DNA of 64,000 nt from Actinomycetes bacterium (lineage in GTDB: Bacteria > Actinomycetota > Actinomycetes > Streptosporangiales > Streptosporangiaceae). Position 1 is the stretch's first letter, and every line of letters starts with the position of its first letter. The notes beneath the pieces are model-generated. The model did no database searches and had not been told where the DNA came from. It saw only the letters and a list, made by a program, of their open reading frames with translations. The position numbers and the translations under genes were made by a program. The stretch is taken from positions 1 through 64,000 of the forward strand of contig JAOPYO010000172.1 of the NCBI GenBank assembly GCA_025964575.1, read 5' to 3'. Positions 25,789 to 34,578 of the stretch are shown in pieces.

Positions 25789-26256
25789 TCAGCCCAGGCC
25801 GCCGAGCTCTTTCCGGGCCCGGTCGTCGACCTGCCGCAGGGCTGCGACCAGAGCCTCCCGATCACCATCGCTGAGCGGGCCGGCGAAGAACCGCTTGAGG
25901 GTCTCGGCGTGCACGCGCTTGGCCTGGGCCAGCATGTCCTGGCCACGTGGCGTCAGGTCGGCCAGCTGGATCCGCCGGTCGGTGGTGGACGGATAGCGCC
26001 GGACCAGGCCGGCCTTCACCATCCGATCGATCAGCCGGGTCATTCCCCCGCTGGTAAGGATCAGGTCACAGGCCAGCTCACTCATCGAGGAACCGTCGCC
26101 CCCGGGGTCCAGCCGGAGCAGCACCTCGAACATCGCGTGGCTGATCCCGCACTCCCGCTCGAACGCTCGAGCCGCGATCCGCTCCACCCGGCTGGCCGCA
26201 CCGAGCAGCACACCGAAGTCCCGGATCAGGGATTCTCGCTCGTCCGCCGAGGTCAT
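25789..26256 (-). CDS. MarR-family transcriptional regulator
   Basis: A 155-residue MarR protein. The winged helix is SSMSELACDLILTSGGMTRLIDRMVKAGLVRRYPSTTDRRIQLADLTPRG, with the D-R-R wing motif. ATG 26256 (MTSADERESL) is preferred because GAGGG precedes it by 8 nt; the track start lies nine codons earlier. It is on the same strand as, and downstream of, the mce operon, and upstream of the trans-sulfuration enzyme. Its target is not evident. It may regulate the PLP enzyme and TauD genes. Confidence 0.9.
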   Translation of the reverse strand: MTSADERESLIRDFGVLLGAASRVERIAARAFERECGISHAMFEVLLRLDPGGDGSSMSELACDLILTSGGMTRLIDRMVKAGLVRRYPSTTDRRIQLADLTPRGQDMLAQAKRVHAETLKRFFAGPLSDGDREALVAALRQVDDRARKELGGLG

Positions 26257-26350
26257 GTCTTCGTCCCTCTGAATCATGCTCACCCGGATTCCATCATGAG
26301 CATGGCCTTCACGTCATCCCCGATACGAGGGGCACTTCGCATCGCCGTTC

Positions 26351-27199
26351 TTACTTCGTCGGCGTCGGCGTCGGCGTCGCGCTGGTTCCAGGGATGGTTC
26401 CGGTGGTGCCGTCAGTGCCCGAGTCGGACGGGCTGCCGATCGGCGTCAGCTTGCTCACCTTCCAGACGCCCTTCTGCCTGACCAGGTCGATCACCAGGTA
26501 GTTGTTCGACATCGGCGCGCTGCCCTGGTCGGTCGTGAGCGTGATGTCGACGGCGATCAGCCCCGTGGCGAACTCTCCGTTGACGTTGCCGACGATCACC
26601 TGGCGCGCCTTGGACACGGTGGTGACCTTGGCCTTGGAAGGATCGGTCAGCGTCTGCGCCTTGGCCGCGTTGGCCTGGAACACGCTGAGCGCATCGCCGA
26701 CCATATAGCTCGCGATCTTGTCCTGGGACGCCTTGACGTTGCTCGTGTCATAGGTGCCCACCGCACCGCCGAACTCGGTGAGCTTGGCCTCGATCTGCCT
26801 GCGCACCTCCTGCTTGGCCGAGAGGTCGCTCGCCTGCCGCCATTCGAAGAGGCCGAAGCTGGCCAGCGCCGCGATCACCACGATGGCCGCGACAGTACGG
26901 ACGAGGGGTGAGAGAAGCGGGCCACGGGGCGCGGCACCGTCCGGTTCCTCTGGAGCGGGCGCCTTCTTCACGGATCGCGGCTTCTCCGCCTCTTCCTCTT
27001 CCTCTTCCGCTTCCTGGGCGTCGAGCTGGTCCAGCACCTCGTCCAGGTCTTCGTCATCGATGATCTCGACGACCCGAACCCGCCGGACCTTCTTCCTCGC
27101 CGTCGCCTTGACCGCAGGCTCCTCCTCTTCGATCAGGACGTCCTCGGTCTCCACAGCGTCCTCGGCGGCGTCATGCCCCTTGGTGGTCTTGGCGCTCAC
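26351..27199 (-). CDS. Mce-associated membrane protein
   Basis: A 282-residue protein at the 3' end of the mce operon. The N-terminal 90 residues are extremely acidic (DVLIEEEEPAV, EAEEEEEEAEK) with a basic patch, all presumably cytoplasmic. One membrane helix follows (VRTVAAIVVIAALASFGLFEW), then an extracytoplasmic alpha+beta domain (VTTVSKARQVIVGNVNGEFATG ... VWKVSKLTPIG) of the Mas/VirB8-like type seen in actinobacterial Mce-associated proteins. A Thr/Pro tail ends it. Its start overlaps the stop of the last mce gene. Mas proteins stabilise or assist Mce transport complexes. Confidence 0.85.
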   Translation of the reverse strand: MSAKTTKGHDAAEDAVETEDVLIEEEEPAVKATARKKVRRVRVVEIIDDEDLDEVLDQLDAQEAEEEEEEAEKPRSVKKAPAPEEPDGAAPRGPLLSPLVRTVAAIVVIAALASFGLFEWRQASDLSAKQEVRRQIEAKLTEFGGAVGTYDTSNVKASQDKIASYMVGDALSVFQANAAKAQTLTDPSKAKVTTVSKARQVIVGNVNGEFATGLIAVDITLTTDQGSAPMSNNYLVIDLVRQKGVWKVSKLTPIGSPSDSGTDGTTGTIPGTSATPTPTPTK

Positions 27200-28497
27200 T
27201 GGCGTCTCCTAGAAGAGATTCGGCGTCTGCGTCGGCGCCCGGACAACAGGGGCACGGTTCCGGCCATCACTTTGATCAACACCAGCAGTGCGAGCAGCGG
27301 GGGGATGTAGATCAACCAGCTCGGAGGGCCACCGGCCCCCTCGTGCGAGGCGTTCGTCAACGTCACCGGGGAGGGCTTGGCGGCGGGATACTGCGATGGA
27401 TTGACCTGCGCGAGCGCCTTGGACGGGTCGGAGACCTGCGTGACCAGCCCGGGTGCACGCCCATCGGGGCATTTCGGGATCTTGGCGACACCGGGCTGTG
27501 CCAGCGGGTACTTGTACTCCAGCGTCGCCTGCTTCTTCAGCGTCACTATGAAGATGACCTTGAGTACGTACTGCCCCTGATCCTTACCGATGACATCACC
27601 CAGGGCCTGGGCCAGCGAGGGCGCCAGCGCCAGGGTCTGATTCAGGTTCGACAGTCCCTTGGTGTCGGCGACCTTGGGCAGCGCGCTGCCCAGCGAGTCG
27701 AACGTGCAGCCGAGATCGGAGCCGCCGGCGTCGAGAAGCTTGTTGACCCTGGCGAGGAGGTCCGGCCCCTGGTCACGAATCCGGGCGAGCTGCGAGCGGA
27801 CACTGCTCAGCGCCGAGGTGGTGGCTGCGAGGTTGTCGATGCCCTGACCGAGCGCACCCCTGTTCTTGGCGACCTCGTGAGTGATCTTGGCCAGGTCCTT
27901 GGTCAGACCATCGAGGAGCCCAGAGTTCTCCGCGAAGCTGGAGGTGATCTTGTCCGCGCCGTCGATGGTCTCCCGCAGCGAGTCCGAACGGCCACTCCAG
28001 CCGACCGCCAGCTCATGCACGAGGATCTTGGCATCGTTGGGGTCGATGGCGCTCAGCGCCTTGTTCACCGCGCCGAAGAGCTGACCGTAGGACGAAGGCA
28101 CCGAGGTCTGTGTCACCGCGATCACCGAGCCCGGGCGCAACGGCGCCGCATGACCCTGCCCAGGGGCCGGGGTCAGCTGGATGAAAGGCTCACCGACCGC
28201 GGACTTACGTCCAGCGGCCGCCGTGACACCCTGCGGGATCTTGGTGCCCCGCTTGATGCCCATCTTCACCACGACCTTGCCGGTCTTGAGCTCCACGTTC
28301 TGGATCTTCCCAACCGGGAGACCCAGATAGTCGACCTCGAAGTTGGGGTGCAGGCCCGGCGAGGCGGTGAACTCGGCGGTGATCGTATAGGGCCGGTCGA
28401 TGAAGTCGAACGTGATGACGTTCTGGAGCGCCCACCAGATGAAGACGACGCTGACCGCCGCGAAGACGACGAGGTTGATCAGGATCCGCCTGTTCAT
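27196..28497 (-). CDS. mceF: Mce-family substrate-binding protein (sixth, MceF-position)
   Basis: A 433-residue Mce protein. An N-terminal membrane anchor (LINLVVFAAVSVVFIWWAL) is followed by the MCE/MlaD domain (YTITAEFTASPGLHPNFEVDYLGLPVGKIQNVEL) and a long helical shaft. An unusual extra C-terminal membrane helix (SWLIYIPPLLALLVLIKVMAG) is followed by a basic tail of about 18 residues. Six such proteins would stack into a tunnel carrying lipids or sterols between membranes. It is the last of six and overlaps the next gene by 4 bp (ATGA). Confidence 0.88.
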   Translation of the reverse strand: MNRRILINLVVFAAVSVVFIWWALQNVITFDFIDRPYTITAEFTASPGLHPNFEVDYLGLPVGKIQNVELKTGKVVVKMGIKRGTKIPQGVTAAAGRKSAVGEPFIQLTPAPGQGHAAPLRPGSVIAVTQTSVPSSYGQLFGAVNKALSAIDPNDAKILVHELAVGWSGRSDSLRETIDGADKITSSFAENSGLLDGLTKDLAKITHEVAKNRGALGQGIDNLAATTSALSSVRSQLARIRDQGPDLLARVNKLLDAGGSDLGCTFDSLGSALPKVADTKGLSNLNQTLALAPSLAQALGDVIGKDQGQYVLKVIFIVTLKKQATLEYKYPLAQPGVAKIPKCPDGRAPGLVTQVSDPSKALAQVNPSQYPAAKPSPVTLTNASHEGAGGPPSWLIYIPPLLALLVLIKVMAGTVPLLSGRRRRRRISSRRRQ

Positions 28498-29567
28498 CAG
28501 TGTCTCCCCAGGAGCTGATCCAGGTTCGGCAGCAGATCTCGCAGCTTGGTGACAGGATCAGTGGCGGTGGACCCCTTCTTGGTCTTCGCCGACGTGGCTC
28601 CGCCGAAATTGATCGGCTTCGTCTGTCCTGGGAGCACGATCTTCAAAACCGGATAGAGCAGCAACTGACCGTCGTAGGTGGCCCTGGGCAGCTTGTTGAC
28701 GAACGCCTCCAGGCCGACCACCAGGTTGGTAAGCCGCCTCCGGTCTCCGCCCAGCTGTTGCAGCACCGGATCAAGCCGGTTCAGCGTGGCCTTCAGCCCC
28801 GCCACCCGGCCCAGGAGGACCTTCTCGTTGAGCAGCCTGGCCGTCCTGGCGAGGTTGCGCACCAGGGTCAGCGCCTTGTCCTTGTTCGCCAGGATCAGGT
28901 TCGTGGTCCGCTCCAGCTCCACCGGCGCCTGGGCGAGCTGATCCTTGCCGTTCGCCAGTGACCGACCCAGCCGAGCCAAATCCTCGACCGCGGTGCCCAG
29001 CTGCTCCCGTTGCCTGGCGAAGACGTCCAGTAGCAGGCTGGACTTGGCCACCACCGCGTTGAGCTTGGCGCCGTTGCCGCCGAGGGCGGTCGCCCCGGCG
29101 TTGACGACGGTGCCCAGGTCATTGCCCGCGAGCGCCTTCAGCAGCTCACCGGCCTTCGCAGTGACCGTCTCGAACTGCGGCGTCACGCTGGTCTGCGTGA
29201 TCTCCGCGCCGTTGGCCAGGAAGGGACCCGTGGTCATGCTCGCGTTCGGCGGCAGCTTCAGCTTCACGTAGTTCTCACCGAGCAGCGAGGTCACCGAGAT
29301 CTCGGCCGCGGTGCCGCTCGGGATCTTGTACCCGTTCTTGATGGACATCGTCACCTTGACCCGGTAGCCCACCAGCTTCACACCGGTGACCGACCCCACC
29401 TTGACGTCCGCCATCTGGACGCTGTGGCCGGTGACGAGGTTCTGCGCGTCGTCAAAGGTGGCGACCAACGTGAGGTCTCCGGTGGGCGCGCCCAACGTGC
29501 GGATCGAGCACGATGACATCAGCACCGCCGCCAACGCGATCACGAGAAGGGTCAGTCCACGCTTCAT
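28497..29567 (-). CDS. mceE: Mce-family lipoprotein (fifth, MceE-position)
   Basis: A 356-residue protein with a lipoprotein signal: KRGLTLLVIALAAVLMSSC ends in a lipobox (LMSSC), so the mature N-terminal Cys should be lipidated. The MCE domain follows (LTLVATFDDAQNLVTGHSVQMADVKVGSVTGV), then helices. MceE proteins of Mycobacterium are likewise lipoproteins. ATG 29567 is chosen because GGGAGG lies 7 nt upstream. It overlaps the preceding gene by 4 bp and shares one base with the next start. Confidence 0.88.
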   Translation of the reverse strand: MKRGLTLLVIALAAVLMSSCSIRTLGAPTGDLTLVATFDDAQNLVTGHSVQMADVKVGSVTGVKLVGYRVKVTMSIKNGYKIPSGTAAEISVTSLLGENYVKLKLPPNASMTTGPFLANGAEITQTSVTPQFETVTAKAGELLKALAGNDLGTVVNAGATALGGNGAKLNAVVAKSSLLLDVFARQREQLGTAVEDLARLGRSLANGKDQLAQAPVELERTTNLILANKDKALTLVRNLARTARLLNEKVLLGRVAGLKATLNRLDPVLQQLGGDRRRLTNLVVGLEAFVNKLPRATYDGQLLLYPVLKIVLPGQTKPINFGGATSAKTKKGSTATDPVTKLRDLLPNLDQLLGRH

Positions 29568-30598
29568 TTCGCGCCTCCCATCCACGGACAGTTGGAGTTG
29601 GGCGCGGGCAGCGGGCAGGGCACGTAGTCCTTCTTGGTCAGTCCTCTGATCCAGGTGCGCAGGAAGGCGTCGGTGGCGAAGCGGATCACCAGCGCGTGTT
29701 TCTTCGGGTCCCAGCCGTTGATGAACGTCTTCGAGACCTTGGGCAGGGACTGCAGAAGCAGGCTCAGCCGCTGGCTCTGGCCATTCACCACCAACGCTAT
29801 CCGGGCGATCACCGACAGGTCGTACGGCAGATTGCCCTGGTAACGCTTGAGCAGCCCATCGCCGTGGTCGATCAGCACGGCGACGTTCTGGACCAGCTGG
29901 GTCAGGTTCTGGCGCTCGGAGGCCAGGATCTGGGTGACGGTGGAGAAGTCGTTGACCAGCTGCCCGATCACCTGCTCCCTGCCCCGCACGACTCCCGCCA
30001 CCTGGTGGAGGTTGCCCGCGACCTTCAGCAGCTCGTCGGTCTGGCCGGCGATGTTGGTGGTCAGCCGGCCACCCTGCTCGAGCGCCTGGTTGAACGCCTG
30101 ACCGTTCCCATCGAACGACTGGGCGGCGCCGCCGAGCGCCTTCTTGACCTTGGTGGGGTCAAGGGCGTTCGCCACGTTGGTGAAGGCCTTCAGCGCCTCG
30201 TCGGTCTCGACCGGCACGTGGGTGTGGTCCAGCTGGATCACCTTGCCGTCGCGCGCCTTGGCCATGCCCGGTTGCCAGGCGGGACTCAGCACGATATTGC
30301 GTTCACCGATCAGGTTGAGCGGCACGATGGAAGCGTCCAGCTGCTCGGGGAGCGGCACGTTCGCGTCGACGCTGAAGTCGACCCGTATCCGGTCTCCGTC
30401 GGACCGCACCCGGTCCACGCTGCCGATGTCAAGGCCCATGACCTTGACCCTGGACTTCTCGTAGAACGCCGTGGCGCGCTCGAAGTACGCGGTCATGTGC
30501 TTACGCTGCCCGTGGGCGACCAGGGAGCATCCGCCCAGCGGCGCCACCAGCGCGACGGCGAGTGCGATGAGGACGAACCTGCGCAATCTGATGATCAT
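29564..30598 (-). CDS. mceD: Mce-family lipoprotein (fourth, MceD-position)
   Basis: A 344-residue Mce protein. The start region has two ATGs: 30604 overlaps the upstream stop as ATGA but abuts GGGAGG with no spacing, and 30598 has proper 6-nt spacing, so I prefer 30598. The N-terminus (LRRFVLIALAVALVAPLGGCSL) carries a convincing lipobox, so this subunit also looks lipid-anchored. Having two lipoproteins in one mce operon is less usual than the single MceE. The MCE domain (AYFERATAFYEKSRVKVMGLDIGSVDRV) and helical region follow. The C-terminus is short, ending CPLPAPNSNCPWMGGAK. Confidence 0.87.
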   Translation of the reverse strand: MIIRLRRFVLIALAVALVAPLGGCSLVAHGQRKHMTAYFERATAFYEKSRVKVMGLDIGSVDRVRSDGDRIRVDFSVDANVPLPEQLDASIVPLNLIGERNIVLSPAWQPGMAKARDGKVIQLDHTHVPVETDEALKAFTNVANALDPTKVKKALGGAAQSFDGNGQAFNQALEQGGRLTTNIAGQTDELLKVAGNLHQVAGVVRGREQVIGQLVNDFSTVTQILASERQNLTQLVQNVAVLIDHGDGLLKRYQGNLPYDLSVIARIALVVNGQSQRLSLLLQSLPKVSKTFINGWDPKKHALVIRFATDAFLRTWIRGLTKKDYVPCPLPAPNSNCPWMGGAK

Positions 30599-30600
30599 CC

Positions 30601-31620
30601 TCATCCTCCCGAGCGCCGGCTTGAGACGGGTCCCGGCGGCTGCAGCGGGCCGAGCCCGGTGAGCAGCCCTTCCACCCACCGGCCGCCCCGCCCGTAGACC
30701 CCGGCCGTCTGGGTGAAGGTCGGTCCCATCAGGCCCAGGGCGGTGTTGAGGGAGTCCATGTTGGGCGCCAGCCTGGTGGTCAGCAGATGCAGATCGGCGA
30801 GGATCTGATCGATCTGCTTTTCGTGCCGGGTGATGGTGTTCGTCAGCGTGGCGACCACCTGGTTGCCCTGGCCGAGCGTCGCGGCCAGTTCGTTACGGCG
30901 CGCCACCACGGTCGCGAGCAGCGACCTGCTCGCATTGATGATCCGGACCAGCTCGTCGTTCTTGGACGCCAAGGTGCCCGTCACCCGCTTGCTGTTGGCG
31001 ATCAGCTGCTGGATCTCGGGATTGTCGTCATTGAGCACCTTGGCGAGCTGGGTGAAGTTGGTCAGCATCGTGTGGAGCTGGTCGCGCTTCGGCACCTTGA
31101 TCTTCGCGGTCTCGTCCAACAGCTTGGTGACGGACTTCTGGTCGAGCGTCTGGGTGATCCGGGTGGTGTTCTCGAGCGCGTCGGTGATCGTGAAGGGGAC
31201 GCTGGTGCGATCGAGGGGGACTCGGCGCTGTGCCGGCGGCAGACTCTGGAGATACGGCGCCGCGACCGGGCCGGTGAGCCGCATGTAGCGGCCACCCAGC
31301 AGGGTCGAGAGCTGGACCTCGGCGCGGGTCTGGCGGCCCAGGTGGATGCCTCCGTCGACACTCCAGGTGATGATCACCTTTCCGTGGTCGAAGTCGGGGC
31401 TGACGCCCGTGATCCGGCCGACCTTCACGCCGGCCACCCGGACGTCGTCACCCTTCTTGATCCCACCGGTGTCGGTGAACACACCGCTCATCGCATAGCC
31501 GCTGTCGAATATGTGCAGTTGACCGACCACGAAGGCGAAAGCACAGGCCGCGGTGATCACCGCCACCGAGATGATCGCGACGATGCGCTTGTTGACGTCG
31601 CGCAGGGACTTCAGCGCCAT
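30601..31620 (-). CDS. mceC: Mce-family protein (third, MceC-position)
   Basis: A 339-residue protein. An N-terminal membrane anchor (IVAIISVAVITAACAFAFVVG) precedes the MCE domain (YAMSGVFTDTGGIKKGDDVRVAGVKVGRITGV) and a long helical part rich in Thr/Asn heptads (TRITQTLDQKSVTKLLDETAK). The C-terminus (LGPLQPPGPVSSRRSGG) is Pro/Ser-rich. Its start ATG shares one base with the preceding stop and its stop overlaps the next gene, so translation should be coupled throughout. Confidence 0.9.
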   Translation of the reverse strand: MALKSLRDVNKRIVAIISVAVITAACAFAFVVGQLHIFDSGYAMSGVFTDTGGIKKGDDVRVAGVKVGRITGVSPDFDHGKVIITWSVDGGIHLGRQTRAEVQLSTLLGGRYMRLTGPVAAPYLQSLPPAQRRVPLDRTSVPFTITDALENTTRITQTLDQKSVTKLLDETAKIKVPKRDQLHTMLTNFTQLAKVLNDDNPEIQQLIANSKRVTGTLASKNDELVRIINASRSLLATVVARRNELAATLGQGNQVVATLTNTITRHEKQIDQILADLHLLTTRLAPNMDSLNTALGLMGPTFTQTAGVYGRGGRWVEGLLTGLGPLQPPGPVSSRRSGG

Positions 31621-32708
31621 TACCGGCCTCCCCGCAGCATCTGAGCGAGCGTCTTGAGGTCCTCGTAGGAGTACTGCGCGCCCGTGCTTCTGGAGCTGCC
31701 AGTGCTCGTGGCACCGGGGAACTGCATCTTGAAGGGGCAGGGGCCCTGCCGGATGTTGAGGCAGAGCGCGTCCGTCCGCAGGTAGTTCCCGCCGTTGCCG
31801 GCCGCGAACAACCGTCGCAGCGCCAGCGGAAGCTCCTGCACCATGAGTTCCAGCTTCTTGACGTTGATCCGGAAGGTGCCGGTGAACTGGGCGAGGTTGT
31901 CCACCACCCGCCCCAGTTGTGCCTGCTGACCGCCCAGGACCTGATTGAGGTTGGTGGTGACACCGGAGACCTGGACCAACGTCTCGTTCAGGAGCTTGGA
32001 GTTCCCGTTGAGCAACTCGGTGATGCCGGCGAGGTTGTCGATGCTTCTGGCGATCTGGCCGTCACGCTGTTTGATGACCTCACTGACGTCCTTGTAGTCC
32101 TTGACCATCTGGTCGATCGTCGTGCTGCGCGTCGCGAAGGTCCGCAGCAGCCCATCGAGGTTGCTGGTGAGCAGGTTGATGTTGTCCTCGTTGCCGTCCA
32201 GTGTGGTCGCGAGGGCCTGCAGCACCTGGTTGATCTGGTTGGGATCGAGGCTGCGGGTGAGCGGCCCCAGGCTGTTGACGATGTCGCCGAGATCGACCAC
32301 CGAACGGGTGTGCTGGACCCGCGATCCGTTTCCGAGCATCGTGTGGCTCTGGCCCGGCTCGAGATAGATCTGCCGGGTGCCGATGAGGCTGCGCCAGCGG
32401 ATCGCGGCCGTGGAGTCGTCGGGCAGATGGACGGCCTTGTCGACCCGCATCTTGACCTCGGCCCGGCCCTCCTTCACCTTGATGCCGTCCACCCGGCCGA
32501 CCGGTGCCCCGGCGACCTTCACCAGGTCCCCGACCAGCAGCCCGGTGACGTCATCGAAGGTGCCGACGAGGGTGTAGCGGTCATTGAAGGAGGTGCCCAT
32601 GATCTGCTGGCCGATGAGGAACGTCAGCAGCCCGGTGCACACCGCGAACGCGATGAACCGCCACAGCGCACCGCGGTCGGGACCCCGGCCCTTCTTGGCT
32701 CCCATCAC
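31620..32708 (-). CDS. mceB: Mce-family protein (second, MceB-position)
   Basis: A 362-residue protein with a membrane anchor (LWRFIAFAVCTGLLTFLIGQQIMG), an MCE domain (YTLVGTFDDVTGLLVGDLVKVAGAPVGRVDGI) and a helical shaft. The C-terminal region contains a Cys pair (CLNIRQGPCPF) that could form a disulfide outside the membrane. The ORF starts with two ATGs (32708/32705) overlapping the end of mceA. Confidence 0.9.
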   Translation of the reverse strand: MMGAKKGRGPDRGALWRFIAFAVCTGLLTFLIGQQIMGTSFNDRYTLVGTFDDVTGLLVGDLVKVAGAPVGRVDGIKVKEGRAEVKMRVDKAVHLPDDSTAAIRWRSLIGTRQIYLEPGQSHTMLGNGSRVQHTRSVVDLGDIVNSLGPLTRSLDPNQINQVLQALATTLDGNEDNINLLTSNLDGLLRTFATRSTTIDQMVKDYKDVSEVIKQRDGQIARSIDNLAGITELLNGNSKLLNETLVQVSGVTTNLNQVLGGQQAQLGRVVDNLAQFTGTFRINVKKLELMVQELPLALRRLFAAGNGGNYLRTDALCLNIRQGPCPFKMQFPGATSTGSSRSTGAQYSYEDLKTLAQMLRGGR

Positions 32709-33727
32709 TTGGCCCCCGTCTGTGGGCAGGCGTCCACGAAGGTGAGGCAGAGGTCCAGCGGGAGGGTGTTGACGACCTGCGCCACCAGGGTGTCGTTCGG
32801 CCCTGGCACCCGGATGATGCTCGAGATGCCGCCGAAGAAGCCGTTCAGCCCGTCGAGCAGCAGTGGGGTGTTCTTGCGCTGGCGGTACAGAACGTTGATC
32901 AGCTTGCCGCCGCTGTCGATGAGCGCGCCCGCCTGATCCCCGTGGTTCTGCAGGCCGTCGCCGACCGTGGCGGCGGCGCGGCCGGCTCCGTCCAGCAACT
33001 GAGTGATCTTGTCGGGCCGGCTGTTGAGCACCGGTGAAAGGGTGTTGAAGTCCCTGGTGATGTCGACGATCTCGTCACCCCGGCTGCTCAGGGTGCCGGC
33101 CAGGCCCTCGATGTCCACCAGGGCCTGCCGCAGCGCCGCCTTGTTGCTGTAGGCGACGTTCACCACGGTGGAGCCGTTGTCGATCGTCCGCCGCAGCGCG
33201 GGACCCTTGCCGTTCAGTCCCTCGGAGAAGGTGTGCAGAATGGTCGCGATCTCCTCGGGGCTGATCGCCGACGTCAGCTTGTAGGCGGGCCAGGCGGTGT
33301 CCGACAGCTCCTGCGGATCCGTGGTCTTCGCGATGGTCCCGCCACTGCTCAGGTACGGGCCCGAGCCCTCATCGGTGCCGAGGTCCAAGGTGAGGTCCTT
33401 GGGTCCGAACACCGAGACCGGCTCGATCCCCGCGGACGCGGTCCGCGGCACCCTGATGCCGTGGTCGACCTCGAACCGCACCACCGCACGGCCCTTGTCG
33501 TCCAGGCCGACCCCGGTGACACTGCCTACGGCGATGCCTCGGATCTTGACGTTGGAGCGCTCGTCCAGGCCCTGCCCCGCACGCCCGAACGTAGCGCTGT
33601 AATGCGTCGCGCCAGGATGTGACTGTATGACGCCCGCCGCCAGGGCGGCGGCACCCCCGACCATGACCGCCGCCCCGATGACGGCGAAGGTCAACCGGGA
33701 GCGCGCGGAAAGATCTGAGGTCATCAT
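32705..33727 (-). CDS. mceA: Mce-family protein (first, MceA-position)
   Basis: A 340-residue first Mce subunit. The N-terminal hydrophobic segment is LTFAVIGAAVMVGGAAALAAGVI. The MCE domain runs HYSATFGRAGQGLDERSNVKIRGIAVGSVTGV and includes the G-V-x-V-G-x-V core typical of MlaD-like folds. The helical part ends in a short tail with two Cys (LDLCLTFVDACPQTGAK), a feature shared with MceB. It overlaps yrbEB by 4 bp. Confidence 0.9.
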   Translation of the reverse strand: MMTSDLSARSRLTFAVIGAAVMVGGAAALAAGVIQSHPGATHYSATFGRAGQGLDERSNVKIRGIAVGSVTGVGLDDKGRAVVRFEVDHGIRVPRTASAGIEPVSVFGPKDLTLDLGTDEGSGPYLSSGGTIAKTTDPQELSDTAWPAYKLTSAISPEEIATILHTFSEGLNGKGPALRRTIDNGSTVVNVAYSNKAALRQALVDIEGLAGTLSSRGDEIVDITRDFNTLSPVLNSRPDKITQLLDGAGRAAATVGDGLQNHGDQAGALIDSGGKLINVLYRQRKNTPLLLDGLNGFFGGISSIIRVPGPNDTLVAQVVNTLPLDLCLTFVDACPQTGAK

Positions 33728-34578
33728 CCGGTCAGACTCACCGTTCCTCCGTTGCCCCAGAAGATGTAGGACAGGATCAGGTTCATCACGATGACGGCCA
33801 CGCTGGATTCCCTGATGGCCCGCCCGGCGGCGTTGCCCACCCCGACCGGACCACCGAAGGCGTAGTAACCGCGGTAGCAGTGGATGAACATGATGATGAA
33901 AGCGAAGATGGCTACCTTGAGGACGCTATAGAAGACATCGATCGGCGGTAGATAAAGGTGGAAATAGTAGTCATAGATGCCTGGTGACAGACCGAAGTAC
34001 TGCACCGAGATGAGCCGGGTTGCGAAAAAGCTGGCGAACAGCGCGACCAGGTAGAGCGGGACCAGTGCCAGGACCGCCGCGGTGATGCGGGTGCACACCA
34101 GAAAGGCCAGCGAGTTCACGCCCATGACCTCGAGCGCGTCGATCTCCTCGGAGATCCGCATCGCGCCGATCTCGGCGGTGAACGCCGAACCCACCTGGGC
34201 GATGAGCGCGACGCCCGCGATGATCGGGGTGACCTCCCGAACGCTGGAGAAGCTCGCGACCAGGCCGGTGAACGACTCCACACCGATCCGGGCCAGGCTC
34301 GGGTAGCCCTGCATACCGACCTGGAGGCCGGTGAAGAACGACATGGAGAAAATGACGAACACCATGCCGCCACCGATCACCAGAGCACCGACACCGATGG
34401 TGATGTCGCTCATGTTCTGGAAGATGGTCTTCCAGTATTTCCGGCGCAGGATGATGTCGAAGATCAGGTGGTAGACCACTCGCCCAAGGAAGACCGCCAG
34501 GTTGGCGGAGTCGGCCACACCTGCCGCGCGATTCTGGACCGCCCGGCCGAACCGTCGTACGGGTTGACTTGCGACCAT
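33724..34578 (-). CDS. yrbEB: YrbE/MlaE-family ABC permease B
   Basis: A 284-residue permease, the inner-membrane partner of the Mce tunnel. Multiple hydrophobic helices are visible (VGALVIGGGMVFVIFSMSFFTG, ITAAVLALVPLYLVALFASFFA). The conserved cytoplasmic coupling region VGSAFTAEIGAMRISEEIDALEVMGVNSL contains the E-x-D-A-L-x-x-M-G motif that contacts the ATPase. The C-terminal NLILSYIFWGNGGTV is family-typical. It starts at the stop of yrbEA. Confidence 0.93.
   Translation of the reverse strand: MVASQPVRRFGRAVQNRAAGVADSANLAVFLGRVVYHLIFDIILRRKYWKTIFQNMSDITIGVGALVIGGGMVFVIFSMSFFTGLQVGMQGYPSLARIGVESFTGLVASFSSVREVTPIIAGVALIAQVGSAFTAEIGAMRISEEIDALEVMGVNSLAFLVCTRITAAVLALVPLYLVALFASFFATRLISVQYFGLSPGIYDYYFHLYLPPIDVFYSVLKVAIFAFIIMFIHCYRGYYAFGGPVGVGNAAGRAIRESSVAVIVMNLILSYIFWGNGGTVSLTG

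Noticed and set aside
27343-28518. 391-aa plus-strand ORF opposite mceF
   Set aside because: Antisense shadow; the minus strand carries MCE domain motifs and operon overlaps.
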